A stretch of DNA of 24,997 nt. Source: Firmicutes bacterium UBA993 (GTDB lineage: Bacteria; Bacillota; Dethiobacteria; DTU022). Below the pieces are notes generated by a model. That model saw only the letters and a program-made list of their open reading frames with translations. It was not told the origin of the DNA and searched no databases. The position numbers and the translations under genes were made by a program. How positions within the stretch are numbered: position 1 is the first letter of the stretch; every line of letters begins with the position of its first letter. Below are positions 14,395-23,647 of the stretch, one piece after another. The DNA is taken from the NCBI GenBank assembly GCA_002292015.1, contig DBBD01000151.1:1-24997 (forward strand), written 5' to 3'.

Positions 14395-14589
14395 TTGTCA
14401 CCATCAGTCATTATCATCGTTGTCCTGATCTTTGTCGTCAACCTGGCCCTGATTGCCTGGGCTATTACCGACCTTCTGCACCGTGATCATGTCAAATATC
14501 TTTCCAAGCCATGGTGGATGTCGCTTATCGCTTTAGTTATCTTTGGCTCTGTAATCTATCTATTGGTGGGTCGGGGAGAAAATAAATAA
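14395..14589 (+). CDS. Small two-helix membrane protein, PLDc_N type
   Basis: A 64-residue protein with two hydrophobic helices (about residues 4-24 and 41-58) joined by a short basic loop (DLLHRDHVKYLSKPWWM), ending GSVIYLLVGRGENK. This is the layout of the phospholipase-D N-terminal (PLDc_N) domain, here standing alone without the catalytic domains of cardiolipin synthase. The start is TTG; GAGAGG lies about 11 nt upstream, and nearby ATGs are in other frames. Stand-alone PLDc_N proteins are common in Firmicutes and their role is unclear. Confidence 0.7.
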   Translation: MSPSVIIIVVLIFVVNLALIAWAITDLLHRDHVKYLSKPWWMSLIALVIFGSVIYLLVGRGENK

Positions 14590-14718
14590 CAGTAATCTAA
14601 TGAGGATGGAGCAAATTGTCCCAGTTGTTAGTACCGGCACCGGGGAATGGAGGAAAACCACCAACCTATAGCAGTTTATGGGAACTTGTAGACGATCTCT
14701 CAGCCTTGCGCCAAATCG

Positions 14719-14741
14719 ACCGGCGTTTCATGCCGGTTTTT
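14719..14741 (+). terminator. Short hairpin terminator before the FAD oxidoreductase gene
   Basis: ACCGGC/GCCGGT with a 7-nt loop, ending in TTTTT at 14737-14741. It separates the PLDc_N-type gene from the oxidoreductase, whose ribosome site begins only about 7 nt later, so it could also act in the leader of that gene. Confidence 0.6.
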
Positions 14742-14761
14742 AACACGGGGAGGAGTTAAGA

Positions 14762-16243
14762 GTGACAAAGAAGATCTTAATTATCGGTGCCGGGATGGCC
14801 GGCCTCTCTGCCGGAATTCATGCCTGCCGCAACGGTTATGATGTCGAACTTTTTGAAATGCGCAACCTGCCCGGTGGTCTCTGTGCAGCCTGGTCTGGAA
14901 AGGATTATACTTTTGATGGCTGTATCCACTGGCTGGTCGGTTCCAAAACAGGCAGCCAGTTCAACCGCTTCTGGCAGGAGGTGGGTGCTCTTAGAGATAC
15001 AAAGATTATCAATCACGAAATATTTATGACCATTGAAGACGGCAGCGGTAAGAGCCTGAACATTTACAGCGATCTTGACCATCTGCAGTCTCACCTTTTA
15101 GAACTGGCTCCGGAAGACAATATTCCGATTAAACAGATGATCGATGCGGCTAAAATTATGTCAAAATTGGATATGCCGCTCAATAAGCCGGATGAGCTTT
15201 TACGCTTCTGGGATATTCCGGTGATGATGGTCAGGATGATGCCGCTTTTTAAGGTTTTAGGGCGTTTTTCCAGAATTACGGTTGCTGAATTCTTAACTGA
15301 GTTGAAAAATCCTTTCCTAAAAGAAGGGTTGGCCTTGATTTTTCCGGTCAACTATTCAATGACCAGGCTGATCGGCACCTTGGCCTCTTTGCACAGCAGC
15401 GACGCGGGATTTCCCGAGGGCGGATCGCTGCCCCTGGTCCGTTCAATAGAAAAGTGTTTTCTTGATCTTGGCGGCAGTATTTATTATAAAAGCCGGGTAA
15501 GGCAGATACTGGTCAGGGATAATCGGGCTTATGGCCTGCAGCTCGACGACGGCAACGAGGTGCAGGGTGATTATATTATTGCGGCTGCCGATATGCACAG
15601 CACCCTCTATGATCTGCTGGGCGGTAAATGGTTAACCCCGCGAATTAAAGATTCTTTTGCCGGCCTATCCTGCTACACCTCGGCAAAGCTCTATCTAGGG
15701 ATTGATGCAGACCTGGGCAGCGAGTCAAAGCGGCTGGCCGTCAGACTTGATCAACCCATCGATCTCGGAACCGGACCAAATTGCTATTGTTACCTGACCA
15801 ATTATACTTTCGACCCAACCCTGGCTCCAGCCGGAAAAAGCGTACTGTCGGCCATGGTATATTCTTCCTATGAGTACTGGGGCAGCCCTACCGGCAACAA
15901 GGAACGCTACCGGGAGAAGAAAAAGCAGCTGGAGGAAAAGCTCACCAGGGCCGCCGTTAAAAGATTCCCGGCCATCAAAGATAAAATCGAAACGAGCGAT
16001 CTGGTAACCCCGCTGACCTACAACCGCTACACGGCAGTCTGGAAAGGTGCCTACATGGCTTGGATCGTCCCTCCTTCTGCCGGTCGGTTCACCATCCCGC
16101 GAAAATTGCCTGACCTGGAGAATTTCTACCTGGCCGGGCAGTGGATTTCCCCGCCCGCCGGTCTGCACGGCTCGATGCTGACCGGACGCCACATGATTCA
16201 GGTCCTCTGCCGCCGGGATAAAAAACCGTTTATCAGGCAGTAA
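14762..16243 (+). CDS. FAD-dependent oxidoreductase, CrtI/retinol-saturase-like
   Basis: Flavoprotein of 493 residues in the phytoene desaturase-like family. The N-terminal dinucleotide fold is complete (GAGMAGLSAGIHACRNGYDV, acidic Glu, then NLPGGLC). The family's FDGCIHWLVG follows, as in the CrtISO/all-trans-retinol saturase branch. The C-terminal FAD motif is present as NFYLAGQWISPPAGLHGSMLTGR. The start is GTG, with GGGGAGGAG a suitable distance upstream. The usual partners for carotenoid synthesis (CrtB, CrtE) are absent here, and single members of this family are common in anaerobes with unproven substrates. A lipid or isoprenoid substrate is a guess from the family. Confidence 0.85.
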   Translation: MTKKILIIGAGMAGLSAGIHACRNGYDVELFEMRNLPGGLCAAWSGKDYTFDGCIHWLVGSKTGSQFNRFWQEVGALRDTKIINHEIFMTIEDGSGKSLNIYSDLDHLQSHLLELAPEDNIPIKQMIDAAKIMSKLDMPLNKPDELLRFWDIPVMMVRMMPLFKVLGRFSRITVAEFLTELKNPFLKEGLALIFPVNYSMTRLIGTLASLHSSDAGFPEGGSLPLVRSIEKCFLDLGGSIYYKSRVRQILVRDNRAYGLQLDDGNEVQGDYIIAAADMHSTLYDLLGGKWLTPRIKDSFAGLSCYTSAKLYLGIDADLGSESKRLAVRLDQPIDLGTGPNCYCYLTNYTFDPTLAPAGKSVLSAMVYSSYEYWGSPTGNKERYREKKKQLEEKLTRAAVKRFPAIKDKIETSDLVTPLTYNRYTAVWKGAYMAWIVPPSAGRFTIPRKLPDLENFYLAGQWISPPAGLHGSMLTGRHMIQVLCRRDKKPFIRQ

Positions 16244-16356
16244 AACTTAAAAGCAGTTCAAAATCAGGCTCATGGTTCTGATCGCCCCCCGACTGCTGCA
16301 TGATATGGATCCAACGCTATAATAATGTTAATATTGATGGGCGAAGGAAGGTAATG

Positions 16357-17793
16357 ATGGACAATAACAATACTACGAAAGGTCCGGCAACTACTGAACG
16401 TGACCCGGCGCGGGAGGCTTTTCTCACTAAACCACTGGGGGCATTGATTGTCAAAAACACCGTACCAGCTGTTGCTTCGATGCTTTTCATGGCACTCTAT
16501 CATATGGCGGACGCAATCATGGTCGGCCGTAGCCTTGGCCCGGAAGCGCTGGCTTCTGTTAATGTCCTTTACCCGCTAATGGCCTTCTTTATTGGCTTGG
16601 CGGCGATGATCGGTGTTGGAGGCAATGCCCGGGTTGCCGTGCTGCAGGGGGCGGGTGATACAAACGCCGCCCGTCGCGTCTTGGGACTGGTGGTGACTCT
16701 TGGAACAATCCTGGGTATAATCGGCAGCCTGGTTGCTGTTCTTGCCTACTCATGGATCCTTACCCTGCTCGGCACCTCAGGTTCGCTAGGGGTTCTGGCC
16801 GGCCAGTACTTGAAAGCCATCTACCCTTTTTTTACTACGATGATCTTAATCTTTATTCTCGAACAGACAGTACGCAATGACGGTCGTCCCAACCTGGCTA
16901 CCGGAGTAATGATGGCGATGGCCTCGCTGAACATTATTTTGAACTATATCTTTCTGTTTCCCTTGCAGCTCGGTATCGCCGGAGCAGCGCTGGCGACCGG
17001 TATATCGCAATCGCTGGGCGCTTTTTTCTTTATCATCTATTTTGCCCGGAAAAACATTTTAAACCGGCCCGGTTTGCGCTTTGGTCTTCCCGGCGGTGGA
17101 TATCCGGTCCTGAAAATGATCGCTTATAATGGTTCTTCGGAGTTTTTAAACAGTGTGGCGGCAGGACTCACTACATTTCTTTTCAACCGGGCTCTGCTTG
17201 CCTACCTTGGCAGCGCCGGGGTGGCAGCTTTTGCCATGGTTCAATACCTGATCATGTTCGGTTCCGTGATTATTTTTGGAATTAGCGTGGGGGCGCAGCC
17301 GATTCTGAGTTACAACCATGGAGCCGGCTACCGAACAAGGGTTAGCGGAACATTGAAACGGATTTTACTGGCCTCAATTGTTATTGCTATTACCCTGTTT
17401 GTTATAATCAGATGGCAAGCGCCACACCTGGTTACCCTTTTTATTCCTGATCATCCGGAGACTGTTTTATTAACTCTGGATGCTGCGAGAATAATCAGCT
17501 GGAGTTTACTGCTGATGCCGATAGGGATCATCGGTTCAACTTTTTTTACTGCCCTGGAAAAGGCCGGTCAGTCGCTGTTGGTTGCTCTTTCGCGGGGGTT
17601 GATCTTTACAGTAATTGGGTTGCTACTGTTCCCGGCAATCTGGGGTGAGACCGGAATTTGGATTACACCTCTTTTCTCAGAGGCGGTTAGCGTGTTGGTA
17701 ACGGCATACCTCTTTTACTGTTGGGCCTACGGTTCCGATAAACCGGCCGTACGTAAAGTAACATGCGAACTAACGCCATCGCAGGAACAGTAA
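16357..17793 (+). CDS. MATE-family efflux protein
   Basis: Integral membrane antiporter of 478 residues with about twelve hydrophobic segments in two similar halves, using Na+ or H+ to expel cationic compounds. Family stretches include PAVASMLFMALYHMADAIMVGRSLG, GVGGNARVAVLQGAGD and, in the second half, FGISVGAQPILSYNHGAG. ATG 16357 is preferred because GAAGGAAGG ends 5 nt before it; ATG 16354 is also possible, and the longer reading from 16300 lacks a ribosome site. It ends 32 bp from the convergent EamA gene. The substrate cannot be inferred. Confidence 0.93.
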   Translation: MDNNNTTKGPATTERDPAREAFLTKPLGALIVKNTVPAVASMLFMALYHMADAIMVGRSLGPEALASVNVLYPLMAFFIGLAAMIGVGGNARVAVLQGAGDTNAARRVLGLVVTLGTILGIIGSLVAVLAYSWILTLLGTSGSLGVLAGQYLKAIYPFFTTMILIFILEQTVRNDGRPNLATGVMMAMASLNIILNYIFLFPLQLGIAGAALATGISQSLGAFFFIIYFARKNILNRPGLRFGLPGGGYPVLKMIAYNGSSEFLNSVAAGLTTFLFNRALLAYLGSAGVAAFAMVQYLIMFGSVIIFGISVGAQPILSYNHGAGYRTRVSGTLKRILLASIVIAITLFVIIRWQAPHLVTLFIPDHPETVLLTLDAARIISWSLLLMPIGIIGSTFFTALEKAGQSLLVALSRGLIFTVIGLLLFPAIWGETGIWITPLFSEAVSVLVTAYLFYCWAYGSDKPAVRKVTCELTPSQEQ

Positions 17794-17825
17794 TCCAACC
17801 AAAGTTTCAGGCAAGAAGTCATTTA

Positions 17826-18776
17826 TTAACTTCTGCTGCTGCTCTTGAACCTATTTTCCTCTCCCGGAGCTTTTGTCAAAGGATTAACCTTTTGGGCATA
17901 CCGGTTCGTGCCCCATACGCCGGCTAAAATTGCGGTAGTGCCCATTATGTGATACCAGGTTAGAGTCTCCCCTCGAAAAATTACTCCTCCCGCAATCGCT
18001 ATCACCGTAATCAGGTTGGCAAACACTGAAGCCTGCGAAGCGGTCACTTTACTTAGCAGATAGTTGTAGAGGAAAAATGCACCGACTGAGGAAGCTACGC
18101 CAAGGTAGATAATCGTAGGCCAGAGTACAGTCAGCGGTTGCAAATATAGGCTTACTTTACCGTCCAGCAGATGTTGGATTAAAGCAACCAGGTTAAAAGC
18201 AAGAGCGCCGACCACCATCATCACCCAGGTAGTTTGTAGTGGACTAAAGTGTGCGGAAGCTTTGCGGGAATAAATAATGTAAAAAGCGGCAGATGCCACA
18301 GCAACGATCAGGGCCAATGTACCGAGCGGGTTAACACCGGTTATAGACTGGTTATCCATCATGATGATAAAGATGACACCGACCACAGAAGCAATAATAA
18401 ACAGTAGCTGCAGCCGGTTGGGATACTCACGCAATAAAAGAGAACCCAGAATGGCAACAACAATCGGGATGGAAGCGATCATCATAGCCGAATAGGATGC
18501 CGATGTCAGCAGCACACCCGTTGTTTCAGCCGAAAAATAAAGTAGAGGCTGGATGATGGCCAGAGGAAGCAGCCGCAAGTAATCATTGGTTATCATCTTG
18601 ATTTTTATAACGCTAGCCAGGCGCAAGGCGCTCATAGCCACAAGAGCAGCAGCAAACCTTAAGCCCAGGAGGTGAAAGGGTTCTAAGTAATCCAATGCGC
18701 CTTTGGTGAATAAAAAGGAAAGTCCCCAGGCCATTGCCACTCCCAGGCCGGCCAGGTAAGGTAGGTATCGATTCAT
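17826..18776 (-). CDS. EamA/DMT-family transporter
   Basis: Drug/metabolite-type carrier of 316 residues with ten predicted membrane helices formed by two EamA repeats. The first has GVAMAWGLSFLFTKGALDYLEPF and ends near residue 140; the second begins with GTLALIVAVASAAFYIIYSRKA. A Ser/Arg/Lys-rich tail follows the last helix. It probably exports amino acids or other small metabolites; the substrate is not visible from sequence. It is transcribed toward the MATE gene and away from the SLC13-type gene. Confidence 0.9.
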   Translation of the reverse strand: MNRYLPYLAGLGVAMAWGLSFLFTKGALDYLEPFHLLGLRFAAALVAMSALRLASVIKIKMITNDYLRLLPLAIIQPLLYFSAETTGVLLTSASYSAMMIASIPIVVAILGSLLLREYPNRLQLLFIIASVVGVIFIIMMDNQSITGVNPLGTLALIVAVASAAFYIIYSRKASAHFSPLQTTWVMMVVGALAFNLVALIQHLLDGKVSLYLQPLTVLWPTIIYLGVASSVGAFFLYNYLLSKVTASQASVFANLITVIAIAGGVIFRGETLTWYHIMGTTAILAGVWGTNRYAQKVNPLTKAPGEENRFKSSSRS

Positions 18777-18852
18777 TATTTATTACCTCGCTTCCAGCGA
18801 TGCTGCCCTATAAAATCTCTTTCCTCCACGTAAAAGCGGACAGGACAGTAAA

Positions 18853-18928
18853 CGCTTCTCCCTTGGGGAGAGAGTTAGGGTGAGGGGGAAATTAATCCCC
18901 CTTAATGGTGTCACCCGGTGGTATGATG
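18853..18928 (+). repeat. Dispersed ~75-bp repeat, copy 2
   Basis: Plus-strand copy of the element also at 4250-4323 (minus). Shared blocks include GAGAGAG, AGGGTGAGGGGG, a matching C-rich arm, TGGTG(C/T)CACC and GTATGA. The central GAGGGGGA...TCCCCCT stem is better paired here than in copy 1. Confidence 0.75.
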
Positions 18929-19008
18929 TTCTCTAATATACACTATAGAAGTTAAAGGGAAAAGGCCGGTTCATTTAAGACTGGTTTGCTAGTAAGCCAA
19001 CTTTGACC

Positions 19009-19037
19009 TTGACCAGGCTCCGCTTAATCAAGATAAT
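19009..19037 (+). promoter_or_regulatory. Candidate promoter of the SLC13-type gene
   Basis: TTGACC at 19009-19014, a 17-nt spacer and GATAAT at 19032-19037, followed by an AT-rich stretch. It is placed about 110 nt upstream of the start codon. Confidence 0.6.
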
Positions 19038-19149
19038 ATAAGACGCAGTTATTGATCAGTAAAGAAAGATAAAAGAGCTATGTTTTCATGACGCTCGACA
19101 TGGCAGTTGCCTTCATCTTTTGTAACCGCGGGAGGAACAGTGGATTTTA

Positions 19150-20931
19150 ATGAACGAACAAATTGCCGTCTTTGTAACTATTGTGCTTGTACTGATCATG
19201 TTTGTCTGGGGGCGGTGGCGTTATGATCTAGTTGCGGTCATCGCAATGCTGATTATCACGATATCCGGGATCACTCCTTACGAAGAAGCATTTTATGGTT
19301 TCAGTCACCCGGCTGTTATCACAGTAGCTGCGGTGCTGATCATCAGTCGTGCGTTGATGAATTCCGGTATAGTAGACTTAGCATCGCGCAAACTATCAGC
19401 CGTCAATAGTAATCAAATCGTTCGGATGGTTTATCTGGTTGGAGGGGTGGCTTTATGCTCAGCTTTTATGAATAACGTTGGTGCCCTGGCCCTTTTTATG
19501 CCGGTAGCGATCAGGTTGAGCAGAAGAAGTAAACAGTCGCCTTCAACAGTATTGATGCCCCTGGCATTTGGGTCTTTGCTGGGCGGTTTAATTACCCAGG
19601 TTGGCACTCCTGCGAACATCATTATTTCAATGTTCAGGGCAGAAACGGCTGCTGCCGCTTCGTTCAGAATGTTTGACTTTGCGCCCGTGGGATTGGGGGT
19701 AACAATCGTCGGTGTTTTCTTTATCGTTTTAGTTGGCTGGCGCTTGATACCCAGCCGCAGTGGTAAGTTAGCAAAGGAAGATCTGTTTTCTATCGACAGC
19801 TATCTTACTGAAGTGATTGTTCCCGTCGGTTCCAGTTATGCCGGCAAGAGACTGCTTGATCTTGGCCAGGCAACTCCCGGCGATGTAATGGTGGTCGGCC
19901 ATGTACGCAATAAACAAAAATTACCTTTTCTCTCCCCCTATCGTTTGTTTGAGGAGGAAGACCATATAATAATTAAGGCCAATGCTGAAGATTTGCATGA
20001 GTTCTTAGATGTTACCGGCTTTCAGCTAACAGCCACCAAAAAACTGAGTAAAGAAGACCTTTCCTCTGACGAAGTTGCAATTGTTGAGACCGTCGTTACG
20101 GCGGGATCGTTATTGGATAAACGAGCGGCGCGCTCTCTTAAACTACGCTCAATCTATGGCGTCAATCTGCTTGGCATATCACGTGAAGGGACCAAGCTCG
20201 ATGACCGTCCGGATCGGGTTCGTTTTCGTCCGGGTGACGTGCTTTTGTTACAGGGCCGCCGGGAAGTTCTTTCCGAAGTGATGTCAACCTTGGGGTGTTT
20301 GCCGCTGGTTGAACGGGGATTGCAGATCGGTAAGCCGCGACGTCTGCTCTCCGGCACCCTGATCTTTATTGCGGCAATTCTATTGGCAGCCTTCGGTTTT
20401 TTGCCGATCGAGATTGCTTTTACGGCAGCGGCAGTGGCAATGGTGTTGATTGGCTTGATTTCACTGCGCGAGGTTTACGACAGTATAGAATGGCCGATTA
20501 TTATTCTATTGGGAGCGATGTTTCCCTTAAGTAAAGCGCTGGAAACATCAGGTGGGGCAAGTACAATTGGTGAGGCTATTTACGCTCTTTCTGGTAGTCT
20601 GGCTCCCTGGATGTTGCTTATGGTTATGATAGTCCTTACCATGTTGCTGTCAAACATAATAAATAATGCAGCAGCGGCGCTTTTGATGGCGCCAGTTGCC
20701 CTCAGTGTTGCCGGCAGCATGGGAGTATCTCCCGACCCGCTGCTGATGACCGTGGCAGTGGGCGCCTCTTGCGCATTTATGACTCCGATTGGCCATCAAT
20801 CAAATACTTTGGTTATGGGGCCCGGCGGTTATCATTTTGGCGATTACTGGAAAATGGGCTTGCCGCTGACTATTTTAGTTGCCCTGACGGCGGTGCCCTT
20901 AATCTTATTTTTCTGGCCCTTGGGCCTTTAA
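19150..20931 (+). CDS. SLC13-type carrier with two RCK_C (TrkA_C) domains
   Basis: Sodium- or proton-coupled anion carrier of 593 residues, of the group often called Na+/sulfate symporters or SLC13 permeases. Membrane segments fill residues 1-205, including the NNVGALALFMPVAIRLSRR signature and the GGLITQVGTPANIII hairpin. Two RCK_C domains follow (about 218-295 and 307-385), each ending in a GD/ED-type strand (EEDHIIIKA, RPGDVLLLQG). The second membrane half has the repeat signature NIINNAAAALLMAPVALS and TPIGHQSNTLVMGPGGY. RCK_C domains suggest gating by a nucleotide or ion. GGAGG lies 14 nt before the ATG, which is rather far, but no better in-frame start is present. The substrate (sulfate, dicarboxylate or other) is undetermined. 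Confidence 0.88.
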   Translation: MNEQIAVFVTIVLVLIMFVWGRWRYDLVAVIAMLIITISGITPYEEAFYGFSHPAVITVAAVLIISRALMNSGIVDLASRKLSAVNSNQIVRMVYLVGGVALCSAFMNNVGALALFMPVAIRLSRRSKQSPSTVLMPLAFGSLLGGLITQVGTPANIIISMFRAETAAAASFRMFDFAPVGLGVTIVGVFFIVLVGWRLIPSRSGKLAKEDLFSIDSYLTEVIVPVGSSYAGKRLLDLGQATPGDVMVVGHVRNKQKLPFLSPYRLFEEEDHIIIKANAEDLHEFLDVTGFQLTATKKLSKEDLSSDEVAIVETVVTAGSLLDKRAARSLKLRSIYGVNLLGISREGTKLDDRPDRVRFRPGDVLLLQGRREVLSEVMSTLGCLPLVERGLQIGKPRRLLSGTLIFIAAILLAAFGFLPIEIAFTAAAVAMVLIGLISLREVYDSIEWPIIILLGAMFPLSKALETSGGASTIGEAIYALSGSLAPWMLLMVMIVLTMLLSNIINNAAAALLMAPVALSVAGSMGVSPDPLLMTVAVGASCAFMTPIGHQSNTLVMGPGGYHFGDYWKMGLPLTILVALTAVPLILFFWPLGL

Positions 20932-21001
20932 ACATAATGATATACACAAAAGGCATCGTTTACGATGGAACAGCAGTTTAAACTAAGGAGGTGCATAAAA
21001 C

Positions 21002-22993
21002 TTGAAGAATATTGATCATCTAGCTGTTAACACGATTCGTTTTCTGGCCGTTGATGCCGTTGAAAAGGCTAATTCCGGTCACCCCGGTCTGCCGATGGGT
21101 GGGGCGGCCATGGCCTATATACTCTGGAGCCGCTTCCTTAAACATAGCCCGGATAACCCTGACTGGAAAGATCGCGATCGGTTTGTGCTGTCGGCAGGAC
21201 ATGGTTCAATGCTGATCTACGCACTGCTGCATCTTTACGGTTATGGTTTAGCGCTCGATGAACTTAGGGCTTTCCGGCAATGGGGCAGCAGAACCCCCGG
21301 CCATCCCGAATACGGCCATACACCGGGAGTGGAGACCACTACCGGGCCACTTGGCCAGGGCTTTGCCAACGCTGTCGGCATGGCCATTGCTGAAAAGCGC
21401 CTGGCGGCGGAGTTTAACCGGCCCGGCTTTGAATTGGTTGACCATTACACCTATGTTTATGCCGGCGATGGCTGCATGATGGAAGGAATCACCTCTGAGG
21501 CTGCCTCCCTGGCCGGACATCTCGGCCTGGGAAAACTGGTTTGTTTATATGATGACAATAAAATTACAATCGACGGGGCAACCAAGATTGCCTTTACTGA
21601 AGATGTGGGCAAACGGTTCGAAGCATATAATTGGCAGGTAATCCAGGTTAAGGACGGTAATGATTTGGAGGCGCTGGAAAAGGCGATTGCCAAAGCACGG
21701 CAGAACGTGGAGCAGCCCAGCCTGCTCATGGTCCGCACCAGCATCGGTTACGGTTCCCCGAATAAACAGGACAGCCCTGATGCACACGGTGCCCCCCTCG
21801 GCGCAGCTGAGGTGACCCTGACGAAGCAGAATTTAAACTGGCCGCTGGAGCCTGCTTTTTACGTGCCTAACGAGGTTAGCGAACATTTTGCCGCCCGCAA
21901 GCAAGCCTTTGCCGCCCGTAAGCTGGAGTGGGAGAATCTCTTTGCCGCTTACGGGAAAGAACATCCGGAGCTTGCTCATAAGTGGGCTGCATGGCACTCA
22001 GGCCAGGTGCCGGCAGAGCTGGAAAAAGATGAACGCCTCCGTAATTTTGGCGAAAAACCGGCGGCTACCCGGGCATTATCAGGCGATATTATGCAGGCTC
22101 TTTTCGACTACCTGCCGAACATGATCGGCGGTTCCGCCGACCTTAACGCCTCGACCAAGACCAGGCTTAAAAACTCCTCAGATTTTCAGCGAGATAATCC
22201 GGCCGGCAGCAATATTCACTTCGGGGTACGTGAACATGCCATGGGGGGTATCCTCTCCGGACTGGCTCTGCACGGAGGCCTGCGCCCCTTTGGGTCGACC
22301 TTCCTGGTTTTTTTTGACTACATGAAGCCGGCGGTGCGCCTGGCGGCGATGATGGGGCTTCCCGTGGTCTATATCTATACCCACGATAGCGTCGCTGTCG
22401 GTGAAGACGGCCCGACACACCAGCCGATCGAACAGCTGGCCAATCTGCGCTCCATCCCCAACCTACAGGTGCTGCGTCCTGCCGACGGTCGGGAGACTGC
22501 AGCCGCCTGGCTGCACGCTGTCGGCCGGCGCTGTGGTCCATCAGCATTAATCCTGTCGCGGCAGAATCTGCCCCAGCTTCCGGGTACCGGTAAGGAGGCG
22601 TTGCGGGGCGGTTACATAGTGAGCGGCGAAAAGGGAACCAACCCGGAGATAATTATCATTGCTTCCGGCTCTGAATTAAGCCTTGCCCTCGAAGCGCAGG
22701 TTAAGCTGGAACAAATGGGCCACTCGGTGCGAGTGGTAAGTATGCTCAGCCGCGAACTATTCTTAGCCCAGGATAAAGCTTATCAGGAAGCGGTACTGCC
22801 GGCGACGGCTAAGCAGAGGCTGCTGATCGAAGCAGCTTTGCCGATGGGGTGGGAAAAGATTGTCGGCCCTCATGGTAAGATCATCGGTATCGAACAGTTT
22901 GGCGCGTCCGCCCCGGGTGAGGTTGTGCTCGAAAAGATGGGCATCAGCGCTGATGTCTTAGTCGATACCGCGCAGGAAATGCTTGAAAAATAG
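21002..22993 (+). CDS. tkt: Transketolase, full length
   Basis: Thiamine-diphosphate enzyme that moves two-carbon units between sugar phosphates in the pentose phosphate pathway. The 663 residues are one undivided chain, not the split form found in many archaea and some anaerobes. Substrate and cofactor residues include His27 (NSGHPGLPMGG), the ThDP motif GDGCMMEG (from residue 155) and DDNKITIDG, and the second signature GEDGPTHQPIEQLANLR with the catalytic Glu/Asp near 468. The tail holds the expected C-terminal domain (GSELSLALEA). The start is TTG behind a strong AAGGAGGTG. It is 70 nt downstream of the carrier gene and could be cotranscribed, though no functional link is obvious. Confidence 0.95.
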   Translation: MKNIDHLAVNTIRFLAVDAVEKANSGHPGLPMGGAAMAYILWSRFLKHSPDNPDWKDRDRFVLSAGHGSMLIYALLHLYGYGLALDELRAFRQWGSRTPGHPEYGHTPGVETTTGPLGQGFANAVGMAIAEKRLAAEFNRPGFELVDHYTYVYAGDGCMMEGITSEAASLAGHLGLGKLVCLYDDNKITIDGATKIAFTEDVGKRFEAYNWQVIQVKDGNDLEALEKAIAKARQNVEQPSLLMVRTSIGYGSPNKQDSPDAHGAPLGAAEVTLTKQNLNWPLEPAFYVPNEVSEHFAARKQAFAARKLEWENLFAAYGKEHPELAHKWAAWHSGQVPAELEKDERLRNFGEKPAATRALSGDIMQALFDYLPNMIGGSADLNASTKTRLKNSSDFQRDNPAGSNIHFGVREHAMGGILSGLALHGGLRPFGSTFLVFFDYMKPAVRLAAMMGLPVVYIYTHDSVAVGEDGPTHQPIEQLANLRSIPNLQVLRPADGRETAAAWLHAVGRRCGPSALILSRQNLPQLPGTGKEALRGGYIVSGEKGTNPEIIIIASGSELSLALEAQVKLEQMGHSVRVVSMLSRELFLAQDKAYQEAVLPATAKQRLLIEAALPMGWEKIVGPHGKIIGIEQFGASAPGEVVLEKMGISADVLVDTAQEMLEK

Positions 22994-23065
22994 GAAAATA
23001 TCCTTTATGATTAAACTGTATCAGGCAGCTTAAATCTTGAATATACATTAAGGGGGTTTGTGGAG

Positions 23066-23398
23066 ATGGTTGATAAGATGGTTTTTACACCGGACGATAT
23101 TCAGGATAACAAGGTGATCGCCGCCCTATCCTACCTGGGGTTGCTGGTGCTGGTCCCGCTGCTGGCCAAAAAGGATAGCCCCTTTACCCAGTTTCATGCT
23201 AAGCAGGGCCTGGTTTTGCTCGTTGCCTGGGTCATTGTCGGGGCGGTGTCGGTAATACCGATTTTAGGTTGGATTATTAGTGTAATCGGTTCAATATTCC
23301 TGTTTATTTGTTTTGTCGTAGGGTTGGTCAATGCTCTGAGCGGCCAGGCGGGCGAGCTGCCGTTAATCGGCCGGTATAGTTCCCTGTTTAACCTCTGA
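23066..23398 (+). CDS. DUF4870/Tic20-like small membrane protein
   Basis: A 110-residue protein with three or four hydrophobic segments. The conserved DUF4870 features are present: NKVIAALSYLGLLVLVPLL, then DSPFTQFHAKQGLVLL with the FHAxQG motif, then PILGWI and an ending ELPLIGRYS. ATG 23066 is chosen over GTG 23060 because AGGGGG (23051-23056) is then 9 nt away. The biochemical role of the family is not established; homology to the chloroplast Tic20 translocon protein has been proposed for it. Confidence 0.85.
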   Translation: MVDKMVFTPDDIQDNKVIAALSYLGLLVLVPLLAKKDSPFTQFHAKQGLVLLVAWVIVGAVSVIPILGWIISVIGSIFLFICFVVGLVNALSGQAGELPLIGRYSSLFNL

Positions 23399-23417
23399 TA
23401 GTTATCGTGTTTTCAAT

Positions 23418-23453
23418 CACTGGTAAGGGGCTGTTTGCCAACAGCCCCGCAGT
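23418..23453. terminator. Hairpin between the DUF4870 gene and the minus-strand small gene
   Basis: A perfect 9-bp stem GGGGCTGTT/AACAGCCCC (23427-23448) with loop TGCC, extended by CACTG/CAGTG arms. No U-tract follows on the plus strand. It lies between convergent genes and could end both transcripts. Confidence 0.5.
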
Positions 23454-23478
23454 GGTGTACTGCGATCCCATGGGCGGG

Positions 23479-23598
23479 TTAAGCACCAGGAAAGCCGGCA
23501 GAATACCAGTAGCCAAGCATAAAGGCCACCACAGCGACAAAGATCAAGGTTATCCATAGTTTCCTGCTTTTTCTCTTTTTTTTATTATGTCGCGCCAT
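23479..23598 (-). CDS. 39-residue single-pass membrane protein
   Basis: A short gene in an otherwise empty gap. The product has a strongly basic N-terminus (MARHNKKKRKSRK), one membrane helix (LWITLIFVAVVAFMLGYW, about residues 14-31) and a small outer tail (YSAGFPGA). A perfect GGAGG sits 7 nt before the ATG, and TATAAT is found on the same strand 44 nt upstream (plus-strand 23642-23647), both of which support real expression. Positive-inside charge predicts the tail outside the cell. I do not recognise the family; such proteins can be regulators of membrane enzymes or small structural subunits. It is flanked by the hairpin at 23418-23453 on its 3' side. Confidence 0.7.
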   Translation of the reverse strand: MARHNKKKRKSRKLWITLIFVAVVAFMLGYWYSAGFPGA

Positions 23599-23641
23599 CT
23601 GTTAACCTCCGGCGTTTAATAATGGAGAAACCACCTTCCGC

Positions 23642-23647
23642 ATTATA
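23642..23647 (-). promoter_or_regulatory. -10 box upstream of the small membrane protein gene
   Basis: A perfect TATAAT on the minus strand, 44 nt from the start codon. The -35 region 17-18 nt upstream (TGAAAT/ATGAAA) is weak. Confidence 0.45.

Larger units (their letters stand above)
18777..19149. other. Divergent intergenic region between the EamA and SLC13-type genes
   Basis: Contains the second copy of the dispersed repeat (18853-18928), an internal perfect hairpin AGGGGGA/TCCCCCT (18883-18902) and the promoter at 19009-19037. No gene is seen. The SLC13-type gene would have a leader of about 100 nt. Confidence 0.6.

Noticed and set aside
16300..16356. Upstream start for the MATE gene
   Set aside because: No ribosome site precedes ATG 16300, while GAAGGAAGG is well placed for ATG 16357.
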